Assembly: GCA_023266335.1 (NCBI GenBank)
Contig: JAHFQJ010000006.1
Coordinates: 1 to 64,000 of the forward strand
Origin: Burkholderiaceae bacterium
GTDB lineage: Bacteria; Pseudomonadota; Gammaproteobacteria; Burkholderiales; Burkholderiaceae
Direction: 5' to 3'
Length of the DNA stretch: 64,000 bases
Part shown: positions 9,604-19,900 of the stretch, in pieces
How positions within the stretch are numbered: the first letter of the stretch is position 1
Layout of the letters: the number at the start of each line of letters is the position of its first letter
Notes under the pieces: generated by a model
Databases searched by the model: none
Told to the model about the DNA's origin: nothing
The model's input: only the letters and a program-made list of their open reading frames with translations
Program-made: the position numbers and the translations under genes

Positions 9604-10794
9604 CTACAGAACTTTTTTAATGCAGTCAGTAACATAATCAATATTTTTACTATTTAAGGCCGCAACACAAATACGTCCAGAAGAAACTGCATATATTGCA
9701 AATTCTTGTTTTAATCTCTCAACTTGAGCTGAAGTTAAACCAGAATATGAAAACATGCCTTGTTGTTTATTTACAAAACTAAAATCAGAATTTAATGATA
9801 ATTTTTCAACAAAAGCATTGCGCATTTGTTTAATCCTCACTCTCATTTCTGCTAATTCTTGTTCCCATAAGCTAAATAAATTTGGCGTGTTTAACACCGC
9901 AGAGACTAAACTTGCCCCGTGTGTTGCTGGATTTGAATAGTTTGTCCTAATTACTCGCTTAACTTGACTTAAAACTTTAGCTTTTTCATCAGAATTTTCT
10001 GCAATAATTGTTAATGCACCAACACGCTCGCCATATAAGGAAAATGATTTAGAAAAAGAACTGCTTACAAAAACTGGTAAACCGCTATCGCTAAATAAAC
10101 GTATAGCTGCGGCATCTTCATTAATACCCTCGCTAAATCCTTGATATGCCATATCTAAAAAAGGAATTAATTTATTTTGCTGACAAACTTTAACTACCTG
10201 CTTCCAATCTTCTTCGTTTAAATCAGCACCTGTCGGATTATGACAGCAGGCATGCAAAACAATAATTGTATGAGCAGGCATTTTCTGCAGGCTTTCTAAC
10301 ATAGCCGGCACATCGGCTAAATGCGTCTGGTGATTATAATAGTCATAATTTATTACTTCAAAACCTGCCATTTCAAAAATAGCCTTGTGATTTTCCCAAC
10401 TTGGATTACTAATAGCTACCTTTGCACTTTTATTACCAAAATGTTTTAAGAAATCTGCACCAATTTTTAATGCCCCAGTACCGCCGACTGCTTGTACAGT
10501 GATACTTCTGTTAATTAAATTCTGATTATTTTGAAACAATAAATTTTGTACGCCAGTGTTATATGATGCTAATCCCTCAATTGGTAAATAGCCGCGGGGC
10601 AAATTTTTCTGTACTCTTTCCAATTCTGCTTGAGATACTGCTTTTAACAATGGAAGTATCCCATTATCATCACAATATACACCAACGCCCAAATTTACTT
10701 TATTACTGCGTATGTCAGAATTAAATGCTTCGTTTAAACCTAGGATAGGGTCTCTAGGTGCTAATTCTAATTCAGAAAAAAAACTCATTTTCAA
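9604..10794 (-). CDS. tyrB: Aspartate/aromatic amino acid aminotransferase (class I)
   Basis: PLP-dependent transaminase that swaps amino groups between 2-oxoglutarate and aspartate, tyrosine or phenylalanine. The 396 residues follow the Iα aminotransferase pattern: APRDPILGLNEAF near the start, YLPIEGLASYN, HACCHNPTGADL near residue 180, and SSSFSKSFSLYGERVGAL near 245-262 with the Schiff-base Lys and phosphate-binding Arg. It ends in the Arg-containing GRICVAALNS region. The internal start at Met3 is also possible. AspC and TyrB cannot be told apart with certainty from sequence alone. A repeat element lies immediately upstream. Confidence 0.85.
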   Translation of the reverse strand: MKMSFFSELELAPRDPILGLNEAFNSDIRSNKVNLGVGVYCDDNGILPLLKAVSQAELERVQKNLPRGYLPIEGLASYNTGVQNLLFQNNQNLINRSITVQAVGGTGALKIGADFLKHFGNKSAKVAISNPSWENHKAIFEMAGFEVINYDYYNHQTHLADVPAMLESLQKMPAHTIIVLHACCHNPTGADLNEEDWKQVVKVCQQNKLIPFLDMAYQGFSEGINEDAAAIRLFSDSGLPVFVSSSFSKSFSLYGERVGALTIIAENSDEKAKVLSQVKRVIRTNYSNPATHGASLVSAVLNTPNLFSLWEQELAEMRVRIKQMRNAFVEKLSLNSDFSFVNKQQGMFSYSGLTSAQVERLKQEFAIYAVSSGRICVAALNSKNIDYVTDCIKKVL

Positions 10795-10811
10795 CTCTCC
10801 TGATATTTAGC

Positions 10812-10938
10812 TATACTAATTGCAGTTCATTTTGCGACGAGGCAGAAGGAATAAATTACGAAGACTATGTACGTATTAGTACACTGAGGAGTAATTTTGA
10901 CGCCAACGAAACTCGCAAATTGAAATCTGATTAATATA
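10812..10938 (+). mobile_element. MITE-like repeat, copy 1 (127 bp)
   Basis: Full-length copy of the interspersed element. It begins TATACTAATTGCAGTTCATT and ends with the inverse of the other terminus (...TTGAAATCTGATTAATATA). The interior carries AAATTAC/GTAATTT and GTAC...GTAC inverted repeats, so the whole unit can fold on itself. It lies between the aminotransferase start and the queF end. Confidence 0.75.
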
Positions 10939-10981
10939 TATTATATAATAGCTAATATTTTATCAAAAGCTTTAATAGCAA

Positions 10982-11815
10982 TTATTGTCTAGCTAAACGT
11001 TTAAATTTTGGCATCTGCATATTGGTATTGCTTCTAAATGGGTTAATATCCAAACCACCACGCCTTGTATATTGTGCATAAACCCACAATTTAACTGGTT
11101 TACATTTCTGCATAATATCATAAAAAATATGCTCTACGCATTGTTCATGAAATTCTTGATGATTTCTAAATCCAATTAGATATTTTAATAAACCCTCTTG
11201 ATTTATTTGGCGTCCGTTATAACCTATTTGTATAGTTGCCCAATCAGGCTGACCTGTAACTAAACAATTACTTTTCAGTAAATCAGAATATAAAACTTCT
11301 TCAATCCGGTTATCTGATTCTAAAAATAACAAGTTAGAATCAGGAATATATTTCTCAATTTCTATATCTAATCTATCTAAACATAAGACTTGAGGTTGAG
11401 CTAACTGATTCTTAAACTGCTTATCAAATTCATTAGGCTGAAAAATTCTCACATTTACCATACCTTGAACAGCAGATTTTAAATCATTTTGCAGAATACT
11501 TTTAATTTTTTCGATATTTTCAAATTTAGTCTGATTAAATGAATTTAAATAAAGCTTAAAAGATTTAGATTCAACAATGTTTATAGTATTTGAATCAAAA
11601 GTAAACTCTAAAATAGCAATTTGAGGTTTACCTTTTATATTTAACCACGAAAATTCATATGCATTCCAAATATCAGCACCAAAAAAAATATTATTATTTA
11701 ATATGCCAATTTCTTCTCTTTTTGGTTGTCTGGGTATTGGAAAAAGCAAATTGTAATTATATTGCTGCGAATATTCAGTTTTTGCAATATTTTTTCCTAA
11801 AATAGAATTATCCAT
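10982..11815 (-). CDS. queF: NADPH-dependent 7-cyano-7-deazaguanine reductase
   Basis: Reduces the nitrile preQ0 to the amine preQ1, the last step before insertion of the queuosine precursor into tRNA. The 277-residue length is that of the two-domain (YqcD/E. coli-type) QueF. The catalytic half contains LKSNCLVTGQPDWATIQI with the thioimide-forming Cys184 and Asp191, then FRNHQEFHEQCVEHIF with the NADPH/substrate His-Glu pair near 223. The protein ends in the RRGGLDINPFRS block. It starts 21 bp after the glycan ligase stop, so it is probably co-transcribed with it. Confidence 0.95.
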   Translation of the reverse strand: MDNSILGKNIAKTEYSQQYNYNLLFPIPRQPKREEIGILNNNIFFGADIWNAYEFSWLNIKGKPQIAILEFTFDSNTINIVESKSFKLYLNSFNQTKFENIEKIKSILQNDLKSAVQGMVNVRIFQPNEFDKQFKNQLAQPQVLCLDRLDIEIEKYIPDSNLLFLESDNRIEEVLYSDLLKSNCLVTGQPDWATIQIGYNGRQINQEGLLKYLIGFRNHQEFHEQCVEHIFYDIMQKCKPVKLWVYAQYTRRGGLDINPFRSNTNMQMPKFKRLARQ

Positions 11816-11836
11816 AGTATTTTATATTTGTATTTT

Positions 11837-13693
11837 TTATAATTTATATTTATCTTTTAGTATACCAGCAAATTTTTTCAGATTCTTATCATTTGTTAAC
11901 AACTTATTTTGAGTTAAATTATAAATATTAGATGCATATTCTTTTTTATTTTTAATATCAACAAAATTTAATATATTATTTAATACAAAAAAAGCTTTAT
12001 CGATTTGCCCTTCTCTAGCTAATAATACTATATAATTTTTTATTAAAGTTGGCGATGGAAGAAAATGAACTGCATTATCTGCCATACTTAAATGAATACG
12101 ACCGAACATTGAATCCATATATTCAGGCAAAAGATTGAATATTGTTATAGTATCAGAATAGGGATAAAGTATAAATGCAGATTTGGTTTCATAAATGTTT
12201 TTATTTTTAGATATATAAGCATAGTCTATAGTTATTAGGGTTGTATATGCGATAGAAATTATTAATAAGCTTGATAAAATTATGCGGCTTTTTTTCAGAA
12301 AATATATATATTTATTGCTGGTGTAGCCAATAACTAAACAAGCAGGAATAACAAAAAATAAATAATTTTGCGGATACTCAAGCATTCCATGACCAATTAA
12401 GCATGCAACCACGCCTAAAGCAAATGTTTGTTTACTTTTTTGAATATATTCATTTTTATTATTTAAGCACGATTTTAGTGTGTTAATTGTCCACATTAAT
12501 ATTGGTATGAAGCAAATTAAAAAACCGATCATTCCAGTTTTTGCTAGAAAATCAATAACAATATTATGACTGCTGTTAGCAATCTCTCCGTTTGGTGCTA
12601 AGGGTGAATTAATAAACTGCGTCCATGAAAAATTACCATAGCTTACTCCAAGCATTGGATTTTGCATGAACATTATCCATCCATGTTTACGTAGTGTTTG
12701 TCTTAAGCTATTAGCAATCTGTGTATTTTCATTTCTTTCTATTAATGTAGCAATATTTAAATGGTATGCTGATTTAGAAAAGGAAATAAAATATATAATT
12801 GCTATTATACTGATGAAAATAAAAGCAGAAATTAATATAATAGGCTTGGGTTTAGATGATGATTTATAATATAGGCTTAATACTACAGCAAATGTCAGCA
12901 TGTGTAAGTATATACTTCTTGAGGCAGGAAGAACTAAACCTATACATAATAAAAAGCCCGCGATAAAATAAATATATTTTTGTTTTAAAGATATATTCTT
13001 TTTTAAATTAATATAGTTTATCCCAATATAAATCCATGAAATTATTGACCAAGCCATAAAAGTGACCATATGATTTGGCTGATTAATATTTGCATAGGGT
13101 CTCAAATTAATTTTTTCGTTAGGCACAGATAAAATATATTCAACAGTAAAATTTTTACCTAAATTTTTAGTCAGATTATAAATAAAAGAATTTATTGGAA
13201 CAGCTAAATTCAAAGCCTGCAATATCATTATTATAGAACTTATAATACCAATGCCTAAAAATATGTAAGATAAAGCTGTATTTAAATTAAATCCTTTTAA
13301 TTTTAAATTATATCCAATACAAAAAGCTAAAAACACACATACACAATAAGCAAATGCTATGCTATTAAGCATTACTATACTTGAATATTGATTATAAATA
13401 ATTATATGGTAAATTATGATTAAGCTTAATAAAACCGGCATAAATGCTATGTTAGGTATGCGAGGAAATATTTTATGTTTATCATTAGGCTTTATGTCAT
13501 TATCTAATCTAAGAGCAAAGTCTTTACGGTTATAGAAATTTAGGCATAATACAAATAAGCCTGCTGCACTAATAACTTCTATGTAAAAGGTAGGAATTGG
13601 ATTGGTATGAATAGGCAGTAAAGTACATGCTAATATTAAAAATATACCTAAATAACTGGTATACTGCATAAATTTATAAGATTTGTTTGTCAT
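11837..13693 (-). CDS. Wzy/PglL-type O-glycan ligase or polymerase, membrane protein
   Basis: A 618-residue membrane protein with roughly a dozen hydrophobic helices in residues 10-440 and a soluble C-terminal tail of about 150 residues. A large loop contains LRKHGWIMFMQNPMLGVSYGNF and NSSHNIVIDFLAKTGMIGF. This His-containing pattern is typical of the Wzy_C family, which includes O-antigen ligase (WaaL) and the pilin O-oligosaccharyltransferase PglL. The Burkholderiales/Neisseria-style size and the SSHN block favour PglL, which transfers lipid-linked glycans to proteins in the periplasm. It lies downstream of waaA and the FAD oxidase, with a small repeat element between. Confidence 0.75.
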   Translation of the reverse strand: MTNKSYKFMQYTSYLGIFLILACTLLPIHTNPIPTFYIEVISAAGLFVLCLNFYNRKDFALRLDNDIKPNDKHKIFPRIPNIAFMPVLLSLIIIYHIIIYNQYSSIVMLNSIAFAYCVCVFLAFCIGYNLKLKGFNLNTALSYIFLGIGIISSIIMILQALNLAVPINSFIYNLTKNLGKNFTVEYILSVPNEKINLRPYANINQPNHMVTFMAWSIISWIYIGINYINLKKNISLKQKYIYFIAGFLLCIGLVLPASRSIYLHMLTFAVVLSLYYKSSSKPKPIILISAFIFISIIAIIYFISFSKSAYHLNIATLIERNENTQIANSLRQTLRKHGWIMFMQNPMLGVSYGNFSWTQFINSPLAPNGEIANSSHNIVIDFLAKTGMIGFLICFIPILMWTINTLKSCLNNKNEYIQKSKQTFALGVVACLIGHGMLEYPQNYLFFVIPACLVIGYTSNKYIYFLKKSRIILSSLLIISIAYTTLITIDYAYISKNKNIYETKSAFILYPYSDTITIFNLLPEYMDSMFGRIHLSMADNAVHFLPSPTLIKNYIVLLAREGQIDKAFFVLNNILNFVDIKNKKEYASNIYNLTQNKLLTNDKNLKKFAGILKDKYKL

Positions 13694-13785
13694 AGATATC
13701 TTCTGAGTTTTATTTATAGAAATATACTATAAATTATTATGTTTATTAACCTAAAACTTACCTTGTTGTAGTATTTAGACTATAT

Positions 13786-13846
13786 TGTACAATTAGATTT
13801 CAATTTGCAAAATTTATTGTCTTCAAAATGAACTACAATTAGTATA
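13786..13846. mobile_element. MITE-like repeat, internally deleted copy (61 bp)
   Basis: Both termini of the interspersed element are present (AATTAGATTTCAATTTGC on the left, AATGAACTACAATTAGTATA on the right), but nearly all of the interior is missing. The right terminus overlaps the end of the FAD oxidase gene and provides its TAA stop. Confidence 0.6.
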
Positions 13847-15236
13847 TATTATTAAAAATAATACCTGGGTTAAGAATATTTTTAGGATCTAAACAGTTTT
13901 TAATATTTTTAGCTAAATTAAATTCCATATCTGAAATGCTGTTTTTTAATATCATAGGCTTTAAACGTCCAATTCCATGCTCTGCAGCAACAGACCCGCC
14001 AAGCCTTAATATTTCCTTATAAATACAATCTTGTATTTTATGTTTATTTTTAAGCCCGCTAAATACATTATAATGCAAATTGCCATCACCAATATGACCG
14101 AATATAACAAATCTGGAGCTTGAATCAATCTGCAGTATTTTTTCAGGAATTATTTGTATAAATTCATTGATATTTTCTAAATTTAAGCTAATATCATGTT
14201 TAATATTTCCGCCCAATTCTTTTTGTGCAGCTGGAATGCTATGCCTAATATCCCATAATTTACTTTTATTTTCAATATCACTTGGTAAATATTCTTCTAC
14301 ATAAATCAAATTTTCTGCAACTTTTTTTAGTTTTTGCTGTAAATTTGTTCCAATTGGTTCTCCGTGTTCTTCTAGCTCTAATAAAACATGCCATTCATAA
14401 TTAGCAAAATTTTGATTAATTATATTTATTTTTTCAGGAAAAACATTACCAACACATTGAATGCTTGTGTAATTCATTATTTCAAAGCTGCTGACTGCTT
14501 GAGCATAATACTTCTGAATATATTTAAATAAATTCATTGCTTGTTCAAAATTATTAATGCCAATCCAGACAGCATGGTATTTTTTGGGTAAAGGATATAA
14601 CTTAAGACTAGCACTAGTTATAATGCCTAGTGTGCCTTCAGCACCAATAAAAAGATGTTTTAAATCATAGCCCATATTATTTTTATATAAATGATGGGAG
14701 CTATTGTATATACTGCCATCTGCTAGCACCGCTTCAATACCTAAACATAATTGCCGGCTGTTTCCATATTTTAAAACAGCTACTCCTCCAGCATTAGTTG
14801 AAAGATTTCCGCCAATTGTACACCATTCTTCTGATGGTAAGGATAAGGGATAAAGAACATCGTTTTTTGCAGCAATATTTTGAATTTGTCTTAGAGTACA
14901 TCCTGCCTCTACATGAATAGAATTATTCATTAGGTTAATTTGTCTGATTTTATTTAGATATTTTAAATTTAATAAAATTTGAGTTTTGCTTTTATCTGTA
15001 ACTGAACCACCGCATAAGCTGGTATTGCCACCTTGAGTGATAATAGCAATATTATAACGGCTGCATAACTTAACAATTTCAGATATTTGTGAAATATTTT
15101 GAGGAAATACAACGGCAAGAGGGTAGCCAATAAAATTTTTCCGCCAATCTTGGCAATATTCTATGGGAATATTTTCCGTGATAACATTGTCATTTTTAAC
15201 AATATTGATTAACTGCTCGATTATACTATCATGCAT
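13839..15236 (-). CDS. FAD-linked 2-hydroxyacid dehydrogenase (GlcD/D-lactate dehydrogenase family)
   Basis: Flavoprotein of the FAD-linked oxidase family (PCMH-type FAD domain followed by an FAD-oxidase C domain), oxidising a D-2-hydroxyacid such as D-lactate, glycolate or D-2-hydroxyglutarate. Seen: VITQGGNTSLCGGSV near residue 62, SLPSEEWCTIGGNLSTNAGGVAV near 135, IGAEGTLGIIT near 197, and the C-terminal HIGDGNLHYNVF and AEHGIGRLKP blocks. The 465 residues match the single-subunit members. The exact substrate cannot be settled from sequence. Its start overlaps the waaA stop by 8 bp, indicating coupling. Its stop codon is supplied by a repeat-element terminus. Confidence 0.85.
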   Translation of the reverse strand: MHDSIIEQLINIVKNDNVITENIPIEYCQDWRKNFIGYPLAVVFPQNISQISEIVKLCSRYNIAIITQGGNTSLCGGSVTDKSKTQILLNLKYLNKIRQINLMNNSIHVEAGCTLRQIQNIAAKNDVLYPLSLPSEEWCTIGGNLSTNAGGVAVLKYGNSRQLCLGIEAVLADGSIYNSSHHLYKNNMGYDLKHLFIGAEGTLGIITSASLKLYPLPKKYHAVWIGINNFEQAMNLFKYIQKYYAQAVSSFEIMNYTSIQCVGNVFPEKINIINQNFANYEWHVLLELEEHGEPIGTNLQQKLKKVAENLIYVEEYLPSDIENKSKLWDIRHSIPAAQKELGGNIKHDISLNLENINEFIQIIPEKILQIDSSSRFVIFGHIGDGNLHYNVFSGLKNKHKIQDCIYKEILRLGGSVAAEHGIGRLKPMILKNSISDMEFNLAKNIKNCLDPKNILNPGIIFNNIY

Positions 15237-16515
15237 GTTGTTTTATTATATCCATTAATTTTTTTGTAGCTCCTTGATATGCTTCAACAAATTTTTTAGC
15301 ATTTATACCTAATTGAGCTTTATTATGTAAAATTTCATCTAGGTTATGAAATGCATCAACTGGGTGTGTAAACCTAAAACATGCATGCATTTCAATAGCT
15401 CTATTTGTAGCTTCAAGAAAATTATAGGTATGTTCGCCAACTAAAACCACTCTGCCCTGTATGGCTGGTTCTAATATATTTTGTCCTCCAAAAGGAAGCC
15501 AGCTTCCGCCCATAATTACAATATCACTTAGCTCAATATAAAAAGGCATTTCCCCCATGGTATCGCCTAATATTACTTCATATTTAATATTTTCGTTGCT
15601 AAAAACTTTTTCAAGGTCTGTACGTAAAGTATAGGCTATTTCTTTAGATTGTAAATATTGTTTTATATTATGCAGCCGGTGCAGGTGTCTAGGTAAAATT
15701 ATTAAATTGCAAGGTTTATCCGCGTCTAGCCATGCTTGAATTAAAATTTCTTCTTCGCCTTCTCTTGTACTAGCCAATAAAGCTACAGATTTTTGTGTAG
15801 TGAATAATTTATATTCAGGGTGAGCAGTAAAACATTTAGTTTTTTCTTCTGAAACACCAACAGGCAGGCAGTCAAATTTTAAATTCCCCATTAATACAAT
15901 ATTTTCTGCACCTAATGATTTATAATAATCAAAGTCTATTTGTGTCTGAGCTGCAATAGTATTAAAGCAAGATAATATCTTTGTGATATACGGCTTTACA
16001 TATAGCATTCTTTTATAGCTTTTTGGCGACATTCTTGCATTGGCTAAAATTAATTTAACATTATTATTTCTGGCACATAACAATAGATTTGGCCAAATTT
16101 CGCTTTCTAAAATAATACCTATTTTAGGATTAAAATATTTAAAAAATCTTTTTACCAATAATGGCGCATCATAGGGAATATATGCTTGATATAATATTCT
16201 ATCATTTATAAACTGGGATAATATTTGCTTTGCAATATCTCTGCCTGTGGGGGTTGTATTTGTAAGCAATATATTATAACTTGGATATTGAGCAACTAAC
16301 TCTTGAATTAAATTTAAGCAGGCTTTAGTTTCACCAACTGATACTGCATGTACCCAAATATATGGTTTATTGTTAGGAAATGTAGATTTATCATATATTC
16401 CAAATCTTTCTCCTATATTTTGTATATAGCCTTTATGCTGTTTAGATTTATACCATAAGCGTAATAATATAAAAGGTAAAAGAAAATAGCTAATTATCCT
16501 ATAAAGTAATATCAT
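15229..16515 (-). CDS. waaA: 3-deoxy-D-manno-octulosonic acid (Kdo) transferase
   Basis: Inner-membrane-anchored glycosyltransferase that adds Kdo from CMP-Kdo to lipid IVA, the first core step of LPS synthesis. The 428-residue protein has a hydrophobic N-terminal anchor (IISYFLLPFILLRLWY), the family block YIWVHAVSVGETKA near residue 53, ILESEIWPNLL near 137, LIILPRHLHR near 273 and GGQNILEPAIQGRVVLVGEHTYNF near 343. Its presence shows that the organism makes LPS. It is the first gene of a minus-strand run that continues into the FAD oxidase. Confidence 0.95.
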   Translation of the reverse strand: MILLYRIISYFLLPFILLRLWYKSKQHKGYIQNIGERFGIYDKSTFPNNKPYIWVHAVSVGETKACLNLIQELVAQYPSYNILLTNTTPTGRDIAKQILSQFINDRILYQAYIPYDAPLLVKRFFKYFNPKIGIILESEIWPNLLLCARNNNVKLILANARMSPKSYKRMLYVKPYITKILSCFNTIAAQTQIDFDYYKSLGAENIVLMGNLKFDCLPVGVSEEKTKCFTAHPEYKLFTTQKSVALLASTREGEEEILIQAWLDADKPCNLIILPRHLHRLHNIKQYLQSKEIAYTLRTDLEKVFSNENIKYEVILGDTMGEMPFYIELSDIVIMGGSWLPFGGQNILEPAIQGRVVLVGEHTYNFLEATNRAIEMHACFRFTHPVDAFHNLDEILHNKAQLGINAKKFVEAYQGATKKLMDIIKQHA

Positions 16516-16575
16516 GAAATGATTATATAGTTATACACACTTCTAATTAGAGTGATAATTATGCTTAAAATTCAA

Positions 16576-16702
16576 TATACTAATTGGATTTCAACTTGCG
16601 AACTTCGTTGCAGTCTAAATTACTCCTCAATGTACTAATATGTACACAGTCATCGTAATTTATTCCTGTCGCCTCGTCGTAAAATGAACTGCAATTAGTA
16701 TA
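16576..16702 (-). mobile_element. MITE-like repeat, copy 2 (127 bp, reference copy)
   Basis: Best-preserved copy. The two ends, TATACTAATTGGATTTCAAC and (inverted) TATACTAATTGCAGTTCATT, form imperfect terminal inverted repeats that match at about 22 of 26 positions. Its length equals copy 1 in opposite orientation. It fills much of the 397-bp gap between waaA and cas9; the rest of the gap is plain A/T-rich DNA plus a terminator at 16881-16896. Confidence 0.8.
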
Positions 16703-16880
16703 TTAATTGAAGCTTTTTATATACTTAAAAATTATAATTTTGTGTATGCACAAGTGATAAAAAGATAGATTTTAAAAGCTTATATATTTTTTTACAAGTT
16801 TTTAATTTTAAATTGTATCTTTATTTATACAAATTTATTTAAATATTGATTTTATTAAAAATAAATTATTTTAATTTAAA

Positions 16881-16896
16881 GCTCAATGTCTTGAGC
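16881..16896. terminator. Hairpin terminator after cas9
   Basis: GCTCAA, a TGTC loop and TTGAGC form a 6-bp hairpin 17 bp past the cas9 stop. It is followed by seven or more T on the plus strand and by TTTAAATT on the minus strand, so it can act in both directions. Confidence 0.6.
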
Positions 16897-16912
16897 TTTT
16901 TTTATTTAATAA

Positions 16913-19900
16913 CTATTTATTGTGATTAATTTCTATAACTTGTCCAATTGGATTAACTAAAACTTTTTTAGCTTTCCACTTTTCAATTAAACTGGCAGGA
17001 GATGCTGACTGCATAATTAATGAATTACTTTTTAATTTTGCTCTATCTCTTGCATCGCAATTTGTTTCAAAATGTTCATTAAATACTATTGAACCATTGT
17101 TTATTTTTTGTATGTAAACTAATTTATCTTCTTTATTATTTTTATCAGTAATTTTCAATATATCTCCTGAAATTAAACGCATAATTAGTTTATTTCCGCA
17201 AAAGCTATTTTTTTGATAATCCTTTGTCTTCATAAATTTTTGGTATTCTTTTTGGTTTGCCTGATAAGTGGTAATTAATTCACCACTATACTTTCCCTTA
17301 TCATCTAAAAAAATCTCATAGCAATAATTACTTCCTAACTTATAGTATTTGTAGGTTTCATTTTGTGTATTTTGTATACCAATTACTGAGTTTTCTTTGA
17401 CTGCATCTTTTTTAGTTCCTGTTTTTTGATACTCTTTTTTATCATAAATAAACTCTTTAATATTATTTTCCTGTATCATGAAGCGTGCTGATTCTTCATG
17501 TAATCTACTTTGCGTTCCATGATCAGGTTTATGACTAACCACAATTTGATTTATTTTATATTCTAAATCACCGCGTAAAGTTTTTGGAACATCTATTTGA
17601 ATTATACTATTATCAATTTTTTGTTTTTCTTTAGGGGATAAATGACTAGTATCACGTTCAAAATTACTTATTTTTTGTACTAAACTTACATCTGCTAAAG
17701 CAATCATTACTGCATCTAAAGCGTGATGGCGGTTATCATTACGGTTTTTTTGTTTTTTCTTAGCATCACTATATTTTTTATTTGCATTTTCTTGTTCTTT
17801 ATCAGATAAACCATCTAGATTTTCGCTAATTAAACTTTTAAAATAATCAAATAATTGTTTGCCTAAAGGAATATTTACAATATCTTTTAACATGGCTAAA
17901 TATTTTAACTGCCCCTCAGGTAAATTATCTAAACCTTTAATTTCTAAATTTTCAATATCGCTTTCAATATTTCCTTTGACTTCTTTTTGTTCAGCTGTCC
18001 ATAATAAATTATTTAATTTCCATTCATTCCGCATATGTGCAGTAATTTTTCCGCTTGGAATAGCCTGCACACAATTATTGCGTATTGGCTTGCCTGTTAT
18101 ATCTTTTTCATCATATAAAGACTGTAAATACATACGTGTAACCCGTGCCATATACCTTGTATCATTTAATAAACGTTCCTGCGGTTTTCTATCAGTATTA
18201 TTATTTAAATAATTTACACCTTGTTCTAAACATTTCCATTGCTTCCAAGCGGGTAAAGTTTCAACCCGTTTCGTAAAGCTTTCTATATTTTGCCCGGTTT
18301 TAACTGCCCATTCCCATGGAGTTAAATTTGATTTATCGCGGTTTGCGCTTCTTTGCACTAAAAGTTTATTTGTTTTAGCATCATCAAAACTGCGGCTGCG
18401 CGGTAAAATGTGGTCAACTTCCCAATCATTCCACTGAATTTTAAAATTAGCACATTCTTTAGGTAATCTTACCCCAGTGTAGATACACTGTGGATTTTCC
18501 ATCTTACATAATTCTTTGTATAATTGCCATTTTTCAATGGATAAAGGTGTAGGTACAATTCCTAAACTTAATAAATCTTCTTTTATTTCATTTTTTTCAT
18601 ATTCATTTTTAGTTTGATTTTTAATAATACCTTCAACACTTTTTTGACCTAAACATAAATCACGGGCAAGCTCAATATGAATAAAATCGGGCTTCCCTTG
18701 ATTATGCTCGAAACATTTTTTATATTTTTTTAATAAAAGATTTACAACTTTTCTCACTTCATTTAAAGCAATGTGTACACTCGGATTTGTAATTTTGCCT
18801 AGTTCTATTTCCTGAACATGATTATCATGCAAATTTGAGCGTTTATCACCTTGAATTAAATCAAATAAATTTGTCTGCGGAATACAATATTCCCCAATAA
18901 CTTTGGCATAATACGGCAATTCATTTAAGCCAATCGGGTTGTCATAATGACGATCTTTAAAACAGCAATTTATTTTAGCCTCATGTTGCGAATATCCTTG
19001 TTTTAAATATTCAAGCATCTGCTGCATGGCTTTAGTGCTTAAACTTGCATAATCATCTTTTATTTTTATATGGTTTAACTTATCAATAACTTCATCTGTA
19101 AAATTAAATTTTTCTTTTATTTTATCAGTAAAAAAATTTTCTAATTCAGTTTCAGAATATCTTTTGCTCTTAATAATTTCATTTTCTTGTTGAGATAAAA
19201 AATGTTTATCTTGACTAATCAAGCTGACTAACTCATCTAATTCATTTAAATTAAAGCTATCAAATTTTTCTTTACCCAAAATTTCAATTAATTGAGTACA
19301 AGTTGCAGCCCCTTCAATAGCCTCTTTCTTTTTATTATCTAAATTTGCTTTCCATTTATCCGCTTCTTTTTTATTTACGAATAACGATTGTATTAATTTA
19401 GTGAATTTAATTTTAAACTTATCATCAAGACAATTTTTATCTAATAATATACTAATCAATTGTTGTTTTTCCGCTAAATTTAATGCATAGATATTTTTTT
19501 CAGGGTTGTGAATAGACAGCTTTAATTCTAAATTGTTAATTTCTGCCCAAATTCTATATAATTCTGTAGTCGGCAGGCATAAAGCAGCCCGTTTTTCATT
19601 TTTAATATAAGTACAATGCCCAACAGCCGGCGTTTTTAGCGGTCTTTGAAAAAATATAACTTTACGGATTTTATTTTTAATTTCCTGATTTAAAATTGCC
19701 GGATAAAATTCAGCTTGCTTATCCCATAATACATTAAACTCATCTAAAATCATTTTACGGTCAAAATAATTTTCATAGCTGTCAATTTTATCACTATCTC
19801 CTCCGTCTTTATTTTTTCTATGTATTTTCTTGCACAATGTACTGTCTCCATGGCTAAAACGATCCCATAATAATTGACCTACAGTTGTGAGATTATTTTT

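Noticed and set aside
15725-15741. 17-bp identity (TCTAGCCATGCTTGAAT) between waaA coding sequence and the region upstream of rpoB (about 43224)
   Set aside because: One copy is ordinary coding sequence and only these bases match; probably chance or an old relic, with no supporting structure.
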